Assembly (NCBI GenBank): GCA_903837825.1
Contig: CAILVZ010000374.1
Span: 1-32,753 of the forward strand
DNA: 32,753 nt
Direction of reading: 5' to 3'
Source: Akkermansiaceae bacterium
Lineage (GTDB): Bacteria; Verrucomicrobiota; Verrucomicrobiia; Verrucomicrobiales; Akkermansiaceae
Part shown: piece by piece, positions 23,698-31,048 of the stretch
Layout of the letters: each line of letters begins with the position of its first letter
Position numbering within the stretch: position 1 is the first letter of the stretch
Translations under genes and position numbers: made by a program
The notes under the pieces: model-generated
Databases searched by the model: none
What the model was told of the DNA's origin: nothing
Seen by the model: only the letters and a program-made list of their open reading frames with translations

Positions 23698-24075
23698 ATG
23701 ATTCGTTTTCTTCACACTCGCATTCGGGTTCGCAACCTTGATGACTCAATCGCCTTCTATGAAAAACTCGGCTACCTAGCGGGGAATTTCAAAAGCTCGC
23801 CGGAGGGCAATAGCCTTGCCTTCATGGAATTGCCGGGAAATGACGTGTTCCTTGAGCTTTGCCACTCGCCAGAATACACCGCAAGTTGCCCAGAGGACTT
23901 GATGCACACCGCGCTTGGCGTGCCAGACATCCTTGCCTATTGTGAGAAGCTGGAAACAGCGGGCATCGAGATTTGGCCATCCAGCTGGCGCGAGAAATTT
24001 TCCTCAGGCGGGCGCAAGATGGCGTTTGTCACGGATCCAGACGGCTACGAAGTTGAAATCCTCGAACGCGCATAG
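23698..24075 (+). CDS. Glyoxalase I-like VOC-fold protein
   Basis: A 125-residue vicinal-oxygen-chelate protein. The four metal ligands of glyoxalase I are in the expected places: H6 (FLHTRIRV), E53 (VFLELCH), H70 (LMHTALGV) and E120 (YEVEILE), compared with H5, E56, H74 and E122 in E. coli GloA. It may therefore isomerise the methylglyoxal-glutathione hemithioacetal (or one formed with another thiol) to the lactoyl thioester. The start at 23698 is preferred over an in-frame ATG 51 bp upstream because homologues begin MxRxLHT. Its 3' end overlaps the convergent condensation-protein gene by 47 bp. Other VOC functions remain possible. Confidence 0.8.
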   Translation: MIRFLHTRIRVRNLDDSIAFYEKLGYLAGNFKSSPEGNSLAFMELPGNDVFLELCHSPEYTASCPEDLMHTALGVPDILAYCEKLETAGIEIWPSSWREKFSSGGRKMAFVTDPDGYEVEILERA

Positions 24076-25321
24076 TTGCATCATGGGTGATAAGATTTTC
24101 GATCTCGCAAACCCAGCGATCTAACCAACACTTTTTCTCGGGGCCTTCCACCGTCAGCCGTAGATCTGGCAGTAAGTGGGCCGTGGCCATCAATGTTTCG
24201 CCAGGCGCTTCGTGGAGCGTGAGGGACTCGACCATTTCAGGCGTGCTCGAAATTCCGGTTAGGTGTTGCAAGGTGCCTCGTTCGATCATGATCACGCTGG
24301 ATGAAATGTGCTGCGTGTTAGGGAAAATCGTTGGAGGGAAATCTTCGGCTGATACCGTTTCGATCGAGCGAAGTGCGATGAGTTCGTTGCGGAATTCGAG
24401 CAGTTGTGAGGAGGTGTTCTGAGGGTCCGCCAGCGGGATGAGAATCGGCAAGGTATTCATGGTGAATCCAGCGGCACCATCTTGGGGTGTACCTGCGCGC
24501 AATTGCTCGACGACGACTCTTGAGGTCTCGAAGTGGCGCATGAGCGCTTGGCCCCATGCCCAGATGAGCAGGGCTGGGACGGTGACCCTCGCCGAGGTTG
24601 CATATGATTCTAGTTGTGCCGAGATGTCCTGTGTTAAATTCAGTACCGATGATCCCGAATCCTGAGGGTCTTCATTTGGGATCCACTCGATCGGCTCCAA
24701 GCCTGCGAATTTCTCGCGGAAGTAGTCGCTTGCTAGGGCGATGGTTTCTGGTGATGGGTTGCGCCAGCGGGCAATGGTTAGGCCCGCGACCTCGTTGCCA
24801 GCAATTCTCCTAAAGAAGTCTGATAGAATTCTTGTGATCGATCTGCCATCGAGCAAAGCGTGATGAAAGGTCCAGATGAAGCGTCCTTCCTCGGGCCAGT
24901 AAGATGCACGCCATGGCACTTGATGCGGAATGAGCAGTGGGCGTGTGCGGTCAAGCGCGAGCCATGCAGCCAATGACTCTGGAGCGGTATTGCACAGCGT
25001 TAGATCGTTTACGGATGTCATGGGCTCCGAGCCTAATGCTTCCGCGCCATCTGTTAGAAAGCGGCGTTGGAGCGCAGCGGTGAGGTTGACCGTGGCGATC
25101 CATGCATCGGGGATTCGGCAACGCGCCGGACCTGGTGCGAAGACGATTTCCACCTGCTCCACGTGATGGCCGGAGGTGCCGTCGGCCAAAGAATCCCGCA
25201 GCATCAATCGCTGCAAGGGGGCCAGTGGTGGGTTCTGGGGTAATTCGGCAGACATCCTAATCGGGAGATTGGATGGCTTGGGCGTGATCAACCAGTCAAA
25301 CCGCACCGGACCGACACGCAT
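24029..25321 (-). CDS. Stand-alone condensation-domain-like acyltransferase
   Basis: A 430-residue protein of the NRPS condensation/CoA-dependent acyltransferase superfamily. It opens with PLAPLQRLMLRDSL (32-45) followed by HHVEQVEIVF, close to the PLAPLQ-type start of NRPS C domains. The active-site motif HHALLDG is at 153-159 (pattern H-H-x3-D-G, complete). YFREKFAGLEP and NTLPILI match the central and later C-domain signatures. No adenylation, carrier or thioesterase domain is fused or nearby, so it would act in trans, like VibH, or be a PapA/WS-DGAT-like ester former. An in-frame ATG at 25255 is an equally good start. It diverges from the histidine kinase gene (51-bp gap) and converges with the glyoxalase-like gene. 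Confidence 0.8.
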   Translation of the reverse strand: MRVGPVRFDWLITPKPSNLPIRMSAELPQNPPLAPLQRLMLRDSLADGTSGHHVEQVEIVFAPGPARCRIPDAWIATVNLTAALQRRFLTDGAEALGSEPMTSVNDLTLCNTAPESLAAWLALDRTRPLLIPHQVPWRASYWPEEGRFIWTFHHALLDGRSITRILSDFFRRIAGNEVAGLTIARWRNPSPETIALASDYFREKFAGLEPIEWIPNEDPQDSGSSVLNLTQDISAQLESYATSARVTVPALLIWAWGQALMRHFETSRVVVEQLRAGTPQDGAAGFTMNTLPILIPLADPQNTSSQLLEFRNELIALRSIETVSAEDFPPTIFPNTQHISSSVIMIERGTLQHLTGISSTPEMVESLTLHEAPGETLMATAHLLPDLRLTVEGPEKKCWLDRWVCEIENLITHDATMRVRGFQLRSRLDP

Positions 25322-25372
25322 CAGGGTGAAATCAACGGTTTTGCCATAAAATCGTGCTTTGACAGAGGCTCA

Positions 25373-26440
25373 ATGGAATTCCTGACTCGACTGGGAGCAT
25401 CAAATCAAGTATGGAATGCGATTGTGAAAAACACTGCCACTTTCCCCCAAGGCATTTCAGTTGTGAAGGAATCCTTTAGGGCTCGTCGGCCGCACGTCGA
25501 TCCTAAGCCAGTTCCTCGACTCGGCATGGTTGTATTTTACGGAGGCGTTGCGAGTTTTTGGATGATTGCCTCGAATCGATGGTGGATGACGGTGCCGATG
25601 GATTCATTTTCGTTGAGTGCTGGCATGTGGTTGCAAGCGACGAACTTGGTGCTCACGACGGCGATTTTGTTATTTTGCGTGTTACGTCATGCCTACAATG
25701 GTTGGCGGATTGCTGAAAAGCATCGGTCTGCGGTCAGCGAGCATGCGAGGCAGCAATCTCGGCGCTTGTCGTCACGCGTTCAAACCTTGAGAGAGGAGGA
25801 TCGCGCTTGGATCGCCCGCGAGATACATGACGAGCTTGGGCAATTGCTTACGGGGATTAAAATGCAACTCCGCTTGGTGGAAGATCGGCTAGGTGATCGT
25901 GGAGATCGAACGTTGAATCCGCTCATTGATAAATTGGTAGAGTCTTCGGAGATGGTTGATACCACGATTGCTTCGGTGCAGCGGATCGCCGCGGGGCTAA
26001 GGCCGAGTTCGTTAGATCATCTCGGGCTAGCCACCGCGTTGAATGAGGAAGCCGAGCAATTTTCTCACCGGACGGGGATTCCCTGTGTGGTTAAATTTGG
26101 GAAGGTGCCAGAAACTCTGCCAGCGGCCATTAACACCGCGGTGTTCCGTATTTTTCAGGAATCTCTCACCAATGTGGCGAGGCATGCACACGCGCATCGG
26201 ATCGATGTTGCGTGCGATGTTTCAGGAGTGGGACTCGAGCTGGTCATTCATGATGATGGCATGGGCATCGATCCTGGGGCGATCGACCATCCGAAGTCGT
26301 TGGGGTTGATCGGGATGAGTGAGCGTGCTGAAAGCGTCGGTGGCTGGATTCGCTTTGAACAAGCATCTGGCAAGGGTACCACGGTGACTCTGACCATTCC
26401 GGTTTCGTCATTGGAGCATCAGCCAGATTTGGGGCCATGA
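25373..26440 (+). CDS. NarL-family membrane sensor histidine kinase
   Basis: A 355-residue kinase with two transmembrane helices (about 50-67 and 87-107) and a short extracytoplasmic loop between them. A coiled linker leads into a HisKA_3 dimerisation domain with the phospho-acceptor His at 152 (REIHDELGQLL). A C-terminal HATPase domain (about 245-345) follows, with N-box FQESLTNVARHAHA and G-box HDDGMGID and GLIGMSERA. No PAS or other input domain is visible, so the signal is probably sensed in or near the membrane. It overlaps the response-regulator gene by four bases (ATGA), which marks a cognate pair. GAGG lies 4 bp before the ATG. Confidence 0.92.
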   Translation: MEFLTRLGASNQVWNAIVKNTATFPQGISVVKESFRARRPHVDPKPVPRLGMVVFYGGVASFWMIASNRWWMTVPMDSFSLSAGMWLQATNLVLTTAILLFCVLRHAYNGWRIAEKHRSAVSEHARQQSRRLSSRVQTLREEDRAWIAREIHDELGQLLTGIKMQLRLVEDRLGDRGDRTLNPLIDKLVESSEMVDTTIASVQRIAAGLRPSSLDHLGLATALNEEAEQFSHRTGIPCVVKFGKVPETLPAAINTAVFRIFQESLTNVARHAHAHRIDVACDVSGVGLELVIHDDGMGIDPGAIDHPKSLGLIGMSERAESVGGWIRFEQASGKGTTVTLTIPVSSLEHQPDLGP

Positions 26441-27066
26441 GAATCTTGATCATCGATGATCACGCGCTCGTGAGGCGGGGGATGATTTCCTTGTTGAAGG
26501 ATCACTTCAACGATGTGGAAGTGGGCGAGGCGAGCGACTCCAAGGCGGGACTGGCGGCGGCGAATGTTGCGGAGTGGGATTTGGTGTTGGTGGACATCAC
26601 GATGCCGGGAAGAAATGGGTTGGGTTTGCTGCAGGACATCAAGCGCGATCATCCTAGCTTGCCAGTTCTTATGATCAGTGCGCACTCGGAGAAAGATTAT
26701 GCGCTGCGCGCCTTGAAGTTAGGCGCCGCGGGGTTTATTTCCAAGCAAAGCGCGACCGAGTTGTTGGTTGCAGCGGTCCAGCGGGTGCTGTCGGGGCGGC
26801 GGTATATCAGTCCGGTGTTGGCGGAACAACTGGCGGGAGCGCTGGCTGGCGAATCATGGGGGGCGGCTCACGAAAGTTTATCAAATCGCGAGCTGCAGGT
26901 CTTGCGGATGATCGCATCTGGGAAGTCCATCAAGGAAATTGCTTCGGATCTCGCGCTCAGCGCCAAGACCGTGGCCACCTACCGGAGCCGGATTGCCGAG
27001 AAAATGGGCTTGTCCTCGAACGTCGAGTTGACTCGCTACGCGATGCAGCACCACTTGAGCGATTGA
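26437..27066 (+). CDS. NarL/FixJ-family response regulator
   Basis: A 209-residue two-domain regulator. The receiver domain (1-120) has the acidic pair D7-D8, the phospho-acceptor Asp at 53 (LVDITMPG), the switch Ser/Thr in ISAHS and the Lys in GFISKQS. The LuxR-type helix-turn-helix is at about 143-203 (LSNRELQVLRMIASGKSIKEIASDLALSAKTVATY). It is translationally coupled to the kinase gene. Its target genes are unknown; the divergent condensation protein is a candidate by position. Its stop is followed at once by a small GGCGC/GCGCC stem. Confidence 0.94.
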   Translation: MRILIIDDHALVRRGMISLLKDHFNDVEVGEASDSKAGLAAANVAEWDLVLVDITMPGRNGLGLLQDIKRDHPSLPVLMISAHSEKDYALRALKLGAAGFISKQSATELLVAAVQRVLSGRRYISPVLAEQLAGALAGESWGAAHESLSNRELQVLRMIASGKSIKEIASDLALSAKTVATYRSRIAEKMGLSSNVELTRYAMQHHLSD

Positions 27067-27083
27067 GGCGCGCAGTCTGCGCC
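27067..27083 (+). terminator. Stem-loop directly after the response-regulator stop
   Basis: GGCGC and GCGCC are perfect 5-bp arms around GCAGTCT, beginning on the base after the TGA stop. No T-run follows; a stronger terminator lies 145 bp further on. Confidence 0.3.
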
Positions 27084-27228
27084 CTGTCGGGTGAATGCAC
27101 TACGCAAGAATCAGCATCATTTTCCGGTGAAACTGCGGCATTCGTGCGATGGTGAATACGTGTGTGATGTGAGTGGTTGAGGGTTTGCCCTTTGCCAGCA
27201 AGTGAGGGCTTGTGGCGGGGCAAGAAAA

Positions 27229-27272
27229 GGGGCGTCGCCTTTCCGGGGGGAGGGGCGGCGCTCCACTTTTTT
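27229..27272 (+). terminator. GC-rich intrinsic terminator between the regulator and nuoF
   Basis: GGGGCGTCGCC (27229-27239) pairs with GGCGGCGCTCC (27254-27264), eleven pairs counting two G-U wobbles, around a 14-base loop. It is followed by ACTTTTTT. The rest of this 295-bp gap shows no open reading frame of note, so this may end the two-component transcript or act as an attenuator 90 bp before nuoF. Confidence 0.75.
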
Positions 27273-27278
27273 AGGGTG

Positions 27279-27295
27279 CACCTGGCAGTCAGGTG
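27279..27295. promoter_or_regulatory. Inverted repeat CACCTG-N5-CAGGTG upstream of nuoF
   Basis: Perfect 6-bp arms separated by GCAGT lie 6 bp after the terminator's T-run and 66 bp before the nuoF ATG. A direct repeat of AAATTTGG follows at about 27297-27311. The layout suits a dimeric regulator's site in the nuoF promoter region, but no -35/-10 pair is convincing. Confidence 0.4.
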
Positions 27296-27361
27296 AAATT
27301 TGGCAAATTTGGGTTTTGCTTGGCGGCTTTCCCTGCCAATACTTCTTCAGAAATTCTGCGC

Positions 27362-28756
27362 ATGATCACCTACACCAAGCAGCCACACGCCCGCGAACAT
27401 CGGCTCATCTTTAGAAATGTGGATCGGGAGGGCTGGGATCCTTCGATCGAATGCTACCTAGGTGACGGTGGATACGAGGATTTAAAAAAGGCCTTTGCGA
27501 TGCAACCCAAGGACGTGACCGAAGAGGTCAAGAAGTCAGGGCTGCGCGGTCGCGGTGGTGCGGGGTTCCCGACGGGCATGAAATGGACGTTCATTCCGCC
27601 GAACAATACCAAGCCCGTGTATTTGATTTGCAATGGTGACGAGTCAGAGCCCGGGACTTTCAAGGACCGTTACATTTTGCACCAAGACCCGCATCAGTTG
27701 GTTGAGGGCATGGTGATTTCGGCTTACGCGGTGGGAGCCAAGACCGCCTACATTTACATCCGTGAGGAATTCCCGGAAGCTGCGCTGATTGTGGAGCGGG
27801 CGATCGAAGAAGCGCGAGCACACCAATTTCTTGGAAAAAATGTGCTGGGATCTGGCTTCGACGTTGAGATTTATGTTCATCGTGGTGCGGGTGCTTACAT
27901 TTGCGGTGAGGAGACTGGCTTGATCGAGTCGCTCGAGGGCAAGCGCCCGTATCCGCGGATCAAGCCGCCCTATTTTCCTGCGGCGCTCGGTCTCTACATG
28001 TGCCCGACCATTGTGAACAATGTTGAGTCGCTTTGCCACGTGAAGCACATCATCCGCATGGGCGGCGATGAGTACGCCAAGCTCGGGGTGGCTAGAAACA
28101 CCGGCACGCGCATTCTTTGCGTCTCGGGCGATGTAAAAAATCCGGGCTACTTTGAAGTCGAAGTCGGCAAAGTCACCATGCGCGAGCTACTTTATGACAT
28201 GTGTGGAGGACCCAAGGATGGTCGTGAATTCAAGGCGGTTATACCCGGTGGATCCTCATCCAAGATTCTCAAGTGCGATGAGGTTTTCAAACTCAAGAAT
28301 CCGGACGGTACGACGAAAGATCTGGATTTCTGGGACATCCAAATGGATTTCGACACCCTCGCGGCGTGCGGATCGATGGCAGGTTCGGGCGGTGTCATCG
28401 TGCTTGATGACACCCGCAAGATGTCATGGGTGCTCAATAACCTCAATGCGTTCTATGCCCATGAATCATGCGGCCAGTGCACACCATGTCGCGAAGGCTC
28501 GACGTGGATGAAAAAAATCTCGGATCGATTGGTGGCAGGGGAGGCAAGCCCGGCGGACATTGAGACCTTGGAAAGCGTGGCTTATCAGATCGATGGCCGG
28601 ACGATTTGCGCATTTGGTGAGGCCTCGTCTTGGCCGGTGGAGGCAATCATTGCGAAGTTCCGCGATGAGTTGTTAGGTGATACCAAGCCTGAGAATGCGA
28701 GTCTTGCCCACAATCCGGAGGAGGAGGCGCAGCGTCGGTTCCTGCAACCTGCGTGA
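27362..28756 (+). CDS. nuoF: NADH-quinone oxidoreductase subunit F
   Basis: A 464-residue flavoprotein subunit of respiratory complex I that takes hydride from NADH onto FMN. The NADH/FMN region has SGLRGRGGAGFPTGMKW and CNGDESEPGTFKDR, then ICGEETGLIESLEG. The [4Fe-4S] cluster N3 ligands are ESCGQCTPCREG plus the later Cys in GRTICAFG. The length is slightly above the usual 430-445. The ATG at 27362 is favoured over an upstream in-frame GTG at 27293. It stands alone: no nuoE or nuoG is beside it, so the nuo genes are dispersed. Its stop overlaps the DoxX-like start (GTGA). Confidence 0.95.
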   Translation: MITYTKQPHAREHRLIFRNVDREGWDPSIECYLGDGGYEDLKKAFAMQPKDVTEEVKKSGLRGRGGAGFPTGMKWTFIPPNNTKPVYLICNGDESEPGTFKDRYILHQDPHQLVEGMVISAYAVGAKTAYIYIREEFPEAALIVERAIEEARAHQFLGKNVLGSGFDVEIYVHRGAGAYICGEETGLIESLEGKRPYPRIKPPYFPAALGLYMCPTIVNNVESLCHVKHIIRMGGDEYAKLGVARNTGTRILCVSGDVKNPGYFEVEVGKVTMRELLYDMCGGPKDGREFKAVIPGGSSSKILKCDEVFKLKNPDGTTKDLDFWDIQMDFDTLAACGSMAGSGGVIVLDDTRKMSWVLNNLNAFYAHESCGQCTPCREGSTWMKKISDRLVAGEASPADIETLESVAYQIDGRTICAFGEASSWPVEAIIAKFRDELLGDTKPENASLAHNPEEEAQRRFLQPA

Positions 28757-28784
28757 AGGTGAGTGGCAAGCTGCAGGTGGCAGG
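28741..28784 (+). promoter_or_regulatory. 12-bp inverted repeat bracketing nuoF stop and doxX start
   Basis: CCTGCAACCTGC (28741-28752) and GCAGGTGGCAGG (28773-28784) pair in 11 of 12 positions. The 20-base loop begins exactly at the GTG start of the next gene (28753) and holds the nuoF TGA. The structure would be opened by ribosomes finishing nuoF, so it may couple the two genes. The arms are inside coding sequence, so chance cannot be ruled out. Confidence 0.5.
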
Positions 28785-29214
28785 CTTGGTCGCCCGCGTT
28801 TTGCTTGGGTTGTGGTTTTTTTATAGCGGTGGGGTCAAAATTTTTGGCACTGGGCTGGATCGGTTCACCCACGACGTGGCGAATTACCAGCTCGTCAAAG
28901 CCCCATGGGATGCGGTCGCTGCGTACACGGTGCCATGGCTTGAGCTTGTGGGTGGGGTTTGCCTTGTGCTCGGGATTTTTCGGCGGGGTGCGATTCTTGT
29001 GATTGCCGGCTTGGTGGGAGTGTTTTCGGTTTCTGTAGGGTGGGCATGGGCCAAGGGCTTGGATATTTCCTGTGGCTGTCATGGTGGCGATGCGCCGATC
29101 CAGTATTGGAGCAAAGCCAAGGAATTTACCGGCTATTTCGCCCTGCTCGGGTGGTTTTGGTGGATGGAATCGCGGATTGATGTGCCGCATGACGAGGCCC
29201 GCGAGTCTTTGTGA
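28753..29214 (+). CDS. DoxX/MauE-like membrane protein
   Basis: A 153-residue protein with four hydrophobic segments (about 7-27, 56-76, 78-98 and 120-140), the topology of the DoxX/MauE superfamily. The start GLVARVLLGLWFFYSGGVKI resembles the family's first helix, which often carries a polar residue near its end. The loop DISCGCHGGDAP has a Cys-x-Cys motif like the CGCFG of MauE-type members, which are linked to disulfide or redox chemistry (known). Overlap with nuoF suggests respiratory or redox context. Substrate and role are not known. The GTG start is fixed by the four-base overlap and lack of a later in-frame start. Confidence 0.8.
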   Translation: MKVSGKLQVAGLVARVLLGLWFFYSGGVKIFGTGLDRFTHDVANYQLVKAPWDAVAAYTVPWLELVGGVCLVLGIFRRGAILVIAGLVGVFSVSVGWAWAKGLDISCGCHGGDAPIQYWSKAKEFTGYFALLGWFWWMESRIDVPHDEARESL

Positions 29215-29250
29215 TTTGACGGCGGACCTGGATTCCCGCTACTTCCAGCC

Positions 29251-30027
29251 ATGCGCTTTGCCGATCGTCTCCAAAAACGAATTGAAGTTACGGGTTCTCG
29301 ACTTTGTGTTGGGCTTGATCCACGGCCCGGAGATGGCGGGGCTGCAGCGGCGAGGGATTTTCTCAAACAAGTGATCGAAGAAACCGCGAATTCGGCCGCG
29401 GCATACAAGCCGAACATGGCCTACTTTGAGGCGATGGGCATCGAAGGGATTCGGCTGTTAGAAGAACTGCTCGCAGGAATGCCAGAAGAGGTGCCGGTCA
29501 TTCTTGATGCGAAGCGGAGCGACATTGGCGAGACGCAAAAGTACTATGCTCAGGGGTATTTCGCTGGCTGGAATGTGGATGCGGTCACGCTCAATCCATT
29601 TCTCGGCTACGACTCCATCGAGCCGTTTCTCGACTGGAATGGGAAGGGGATCTATCTGTTAGCCGTCACCTCCAATCCCGGATCTGCGGATTTTCAACGC
29701 CAGAAACTGGCCGATGGCCGGTCGGTATTCGAGCTGGTCACCGCCTTGGGCGAGCGGGCGAAGCAGGAGGGTCGGACGACCGATGTCGGATATGTGGTCG
29801 GTCTGACGAATGCGGCGGACGTCTTGGAGAAGATTCCTGATGCGCCGCTGTTGGTTCCTGGGCTTGGCGCACAGGGTGGGGATTTGGCTTCGCTGGCCGC
29901 GGCAGCACGCAGGGCTCCCGATGTCATCAATGTTTCCCGGGGCATCCTTTACGCAGGGGATGACCGCAGCTTCGCCGCGCGGGCGCAGGATTGGGCGGAA
30001 AAAATTGCCGCGACTTACGGGAAATAA
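29251..30027 (+). CDS. pyrF: Orotidine-5'-phosphate decarboxylase, type 2
   Basis: A 258-residue TIM-barrel enzyme that decarboxylates OMP to UMP, the last step of de novo pyrimidine synthesis. The catalytic Asp/Lys motif is DAKRSDIGET (86-95), the arrangement of type 2 enzymes. LCVGLDPRPG, YKPNMAYFE, VTLNPFLGYDSIEPFL and the phosphate-binding VPGLGAQGGD followed by INVSRGILYA complete the site. The length is normal for this type. It lies 36 bp after the DoxX-like gene and 49 bp before the NAPE-PLD-like gene; all are on the plus strand. Confidence 0.95.
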   Translation: MRFADRLQKRIEVTGSRLCVGLDPRPGDGGAAAARDFLKQVIEETANSAAAYKPNMAYFEAMGIEGIRLLEELLAGMPEEVPVILDAKRSDIGETQKYYAQGYFAGWNVDAVTLNPFLGYDSIEPFLDWNGKGIYLLAVTSNPGSADFQRQKLADGRSVFELVTALGERAKQEGRTTDVGYVVGLTNAADVLEKIPDAPLLVPGLGAQGGDLASLAAAARRAPDVINVSRGILYAGDDRSFAARAQDWAEKIAATYGK

Positions 30028-30076
30028 GCGCAAGGTTTTTGATTTTATTTAGCCGATCTCTGCTAATGTCTGGCAA

Positions 30077-31003
30077 GTGGTGCAAGATCCGGAGCCGTTA
30101 CCCATGAATTCGATGCCGACGAGGTATTCAGGCTTGCTGCCACAGAAGGGCTGGCCAGCGAGGAACTTGCGTTTTTTGAGCCATCGGGTGGTACCAGGCA
30201 TGTTCCAGCGAGCCCATGGCGACATTCTTGAACCCGTGCTGGCCGCTCCCGATTTGAACAAAGTCCGGATCACTTGGATCGGGCATGCATCGTTTTTTCT
30301 GCAATTTGCCGGCCATTCGGTGATCGTTGATCCCAACTGGGCGAAATGGCACGGTCCCGTCAAGCGACAGCGCCAACCTGGATTGCACATCCAAGGTGTT
30401 CCGGAGGTGGACCTAGTTTTAGTCACCCACGCGCACTTCGACCACCTCCACAAGCCGAGTTTGAAGAGCCTCCAAGCCAGCAAGGGCATCGTGGTCCCAC
30501 TGGGTAGCGGTTCGCTGGTGAAACGCTTGGGCTTCCCATCGATCCACGAGATGAGGATCTGGGATGCATTGCAGTTTGGTGAGCTTGAGATCATCCACAC
30601 TCCGTCGCACCACTGGGGGGCTCGTTTCATCCATGATGTGCATCGGGACTACGGCGGCTATATCGTTCGTGCGTGCGGCAAGAGCGTGTTCCATTGTGGC
30701 GATAGCGCCTACTTCGAGGGATTTAAGGAAATCGGCAAGCGCTGCGATATCGACATCGCGCTCATGCCGATCGGAGCATATGAATCACCGAGCGGGAGGG
30801 ACGTGCACATGAATCCAGAGGAGGCCGTCCGTGCCTTTGCGGATCTCGGGGCGAAAGTACTCATTCCCATGCACTATGGGACATTTTTGTTAGGAAATGA
30901 GCCGCGACATGAGCCCGTTGAGCGGCTTCTCAAGGAAGCTGGCCGCCTGGGCATCAGCGAACAAGTTGTGATTCCGGAGGAGGGAGTGGGGATCGAGTGG
31001 TGA
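30077..31003 (+). CDS. NAPE-PLD-like metallo-beta-lactamase-fold hydrolase
   Basis: A 308-residue zinc hydrolase. Zinc ligands: THAHFDH (117-123), His in TPSHHWGAR, Asp in GDSAYF, and His in PMHYGTF. The opening WIGHASFFLQFAGHSVIVDPNW, the string GFKEIGKRCDIDIALMPIGAY, and NPEEAVRAFADL and GTFLLGNEPRHEP match the N-acyl-phosphatidylethanolamine phospholipase D group of this fold. A membrane phospholipid is the likely substrate (inference). Start codons at 30077 (GTG), 30080 (GTG) and 30104 (ATG) are all possible. The first was taken because it precedes a short leader. No signal peptide is seen, so it is probably cytoplasmic. Confidence 0.82.
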   Translation: MVQDPEPLPMNSMPTRYSGLLPQKGWPARNLRFLSHRVVPGMFQRAHGDILEPVLAAPDLNKVRITWIGHASFFLQFAGHSVIVDPNWAKWHGPVKRQRQPGLHIQGVPEVDLVLVTHAHFDHLHKPSLKSLQASKGIVVPLGSGSLVKRLGFPSIHEMRIWDALQFGELEIIHTPSHHWGARFIHDVHRDYGGYIVRACGKSVFHCGDSAYFEGFKEIGKRCDIDIALMPIGAYESPSGRDVHMNPEEAVRAFADLGAKVLIPMHYGTFLLGNEPRHEPVERLLKEAGRLGISEQVVIPEEGVGIEW

Positions 31004-31048
31004 TGAAATTTCTCGGGCGCCCATCGAGTTTTTGTGTATTTTGTCAGC

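Noticed and set aside
25359..25364. TTGACA just upstream of the histidine kinase gene
   Set aside because: It lies only about 8 bp before the ATG, leaving no room for a -10 box unless translation starts further downstream.
27293..27361. Extension of nuoF to an upstream GTG
   Set aside because: The added residues (MKFGKFGFCLAAF...) do not resemble NuoF and overlap the operator-like repeats; the ATG at 27362 gives a normal N-terminus.
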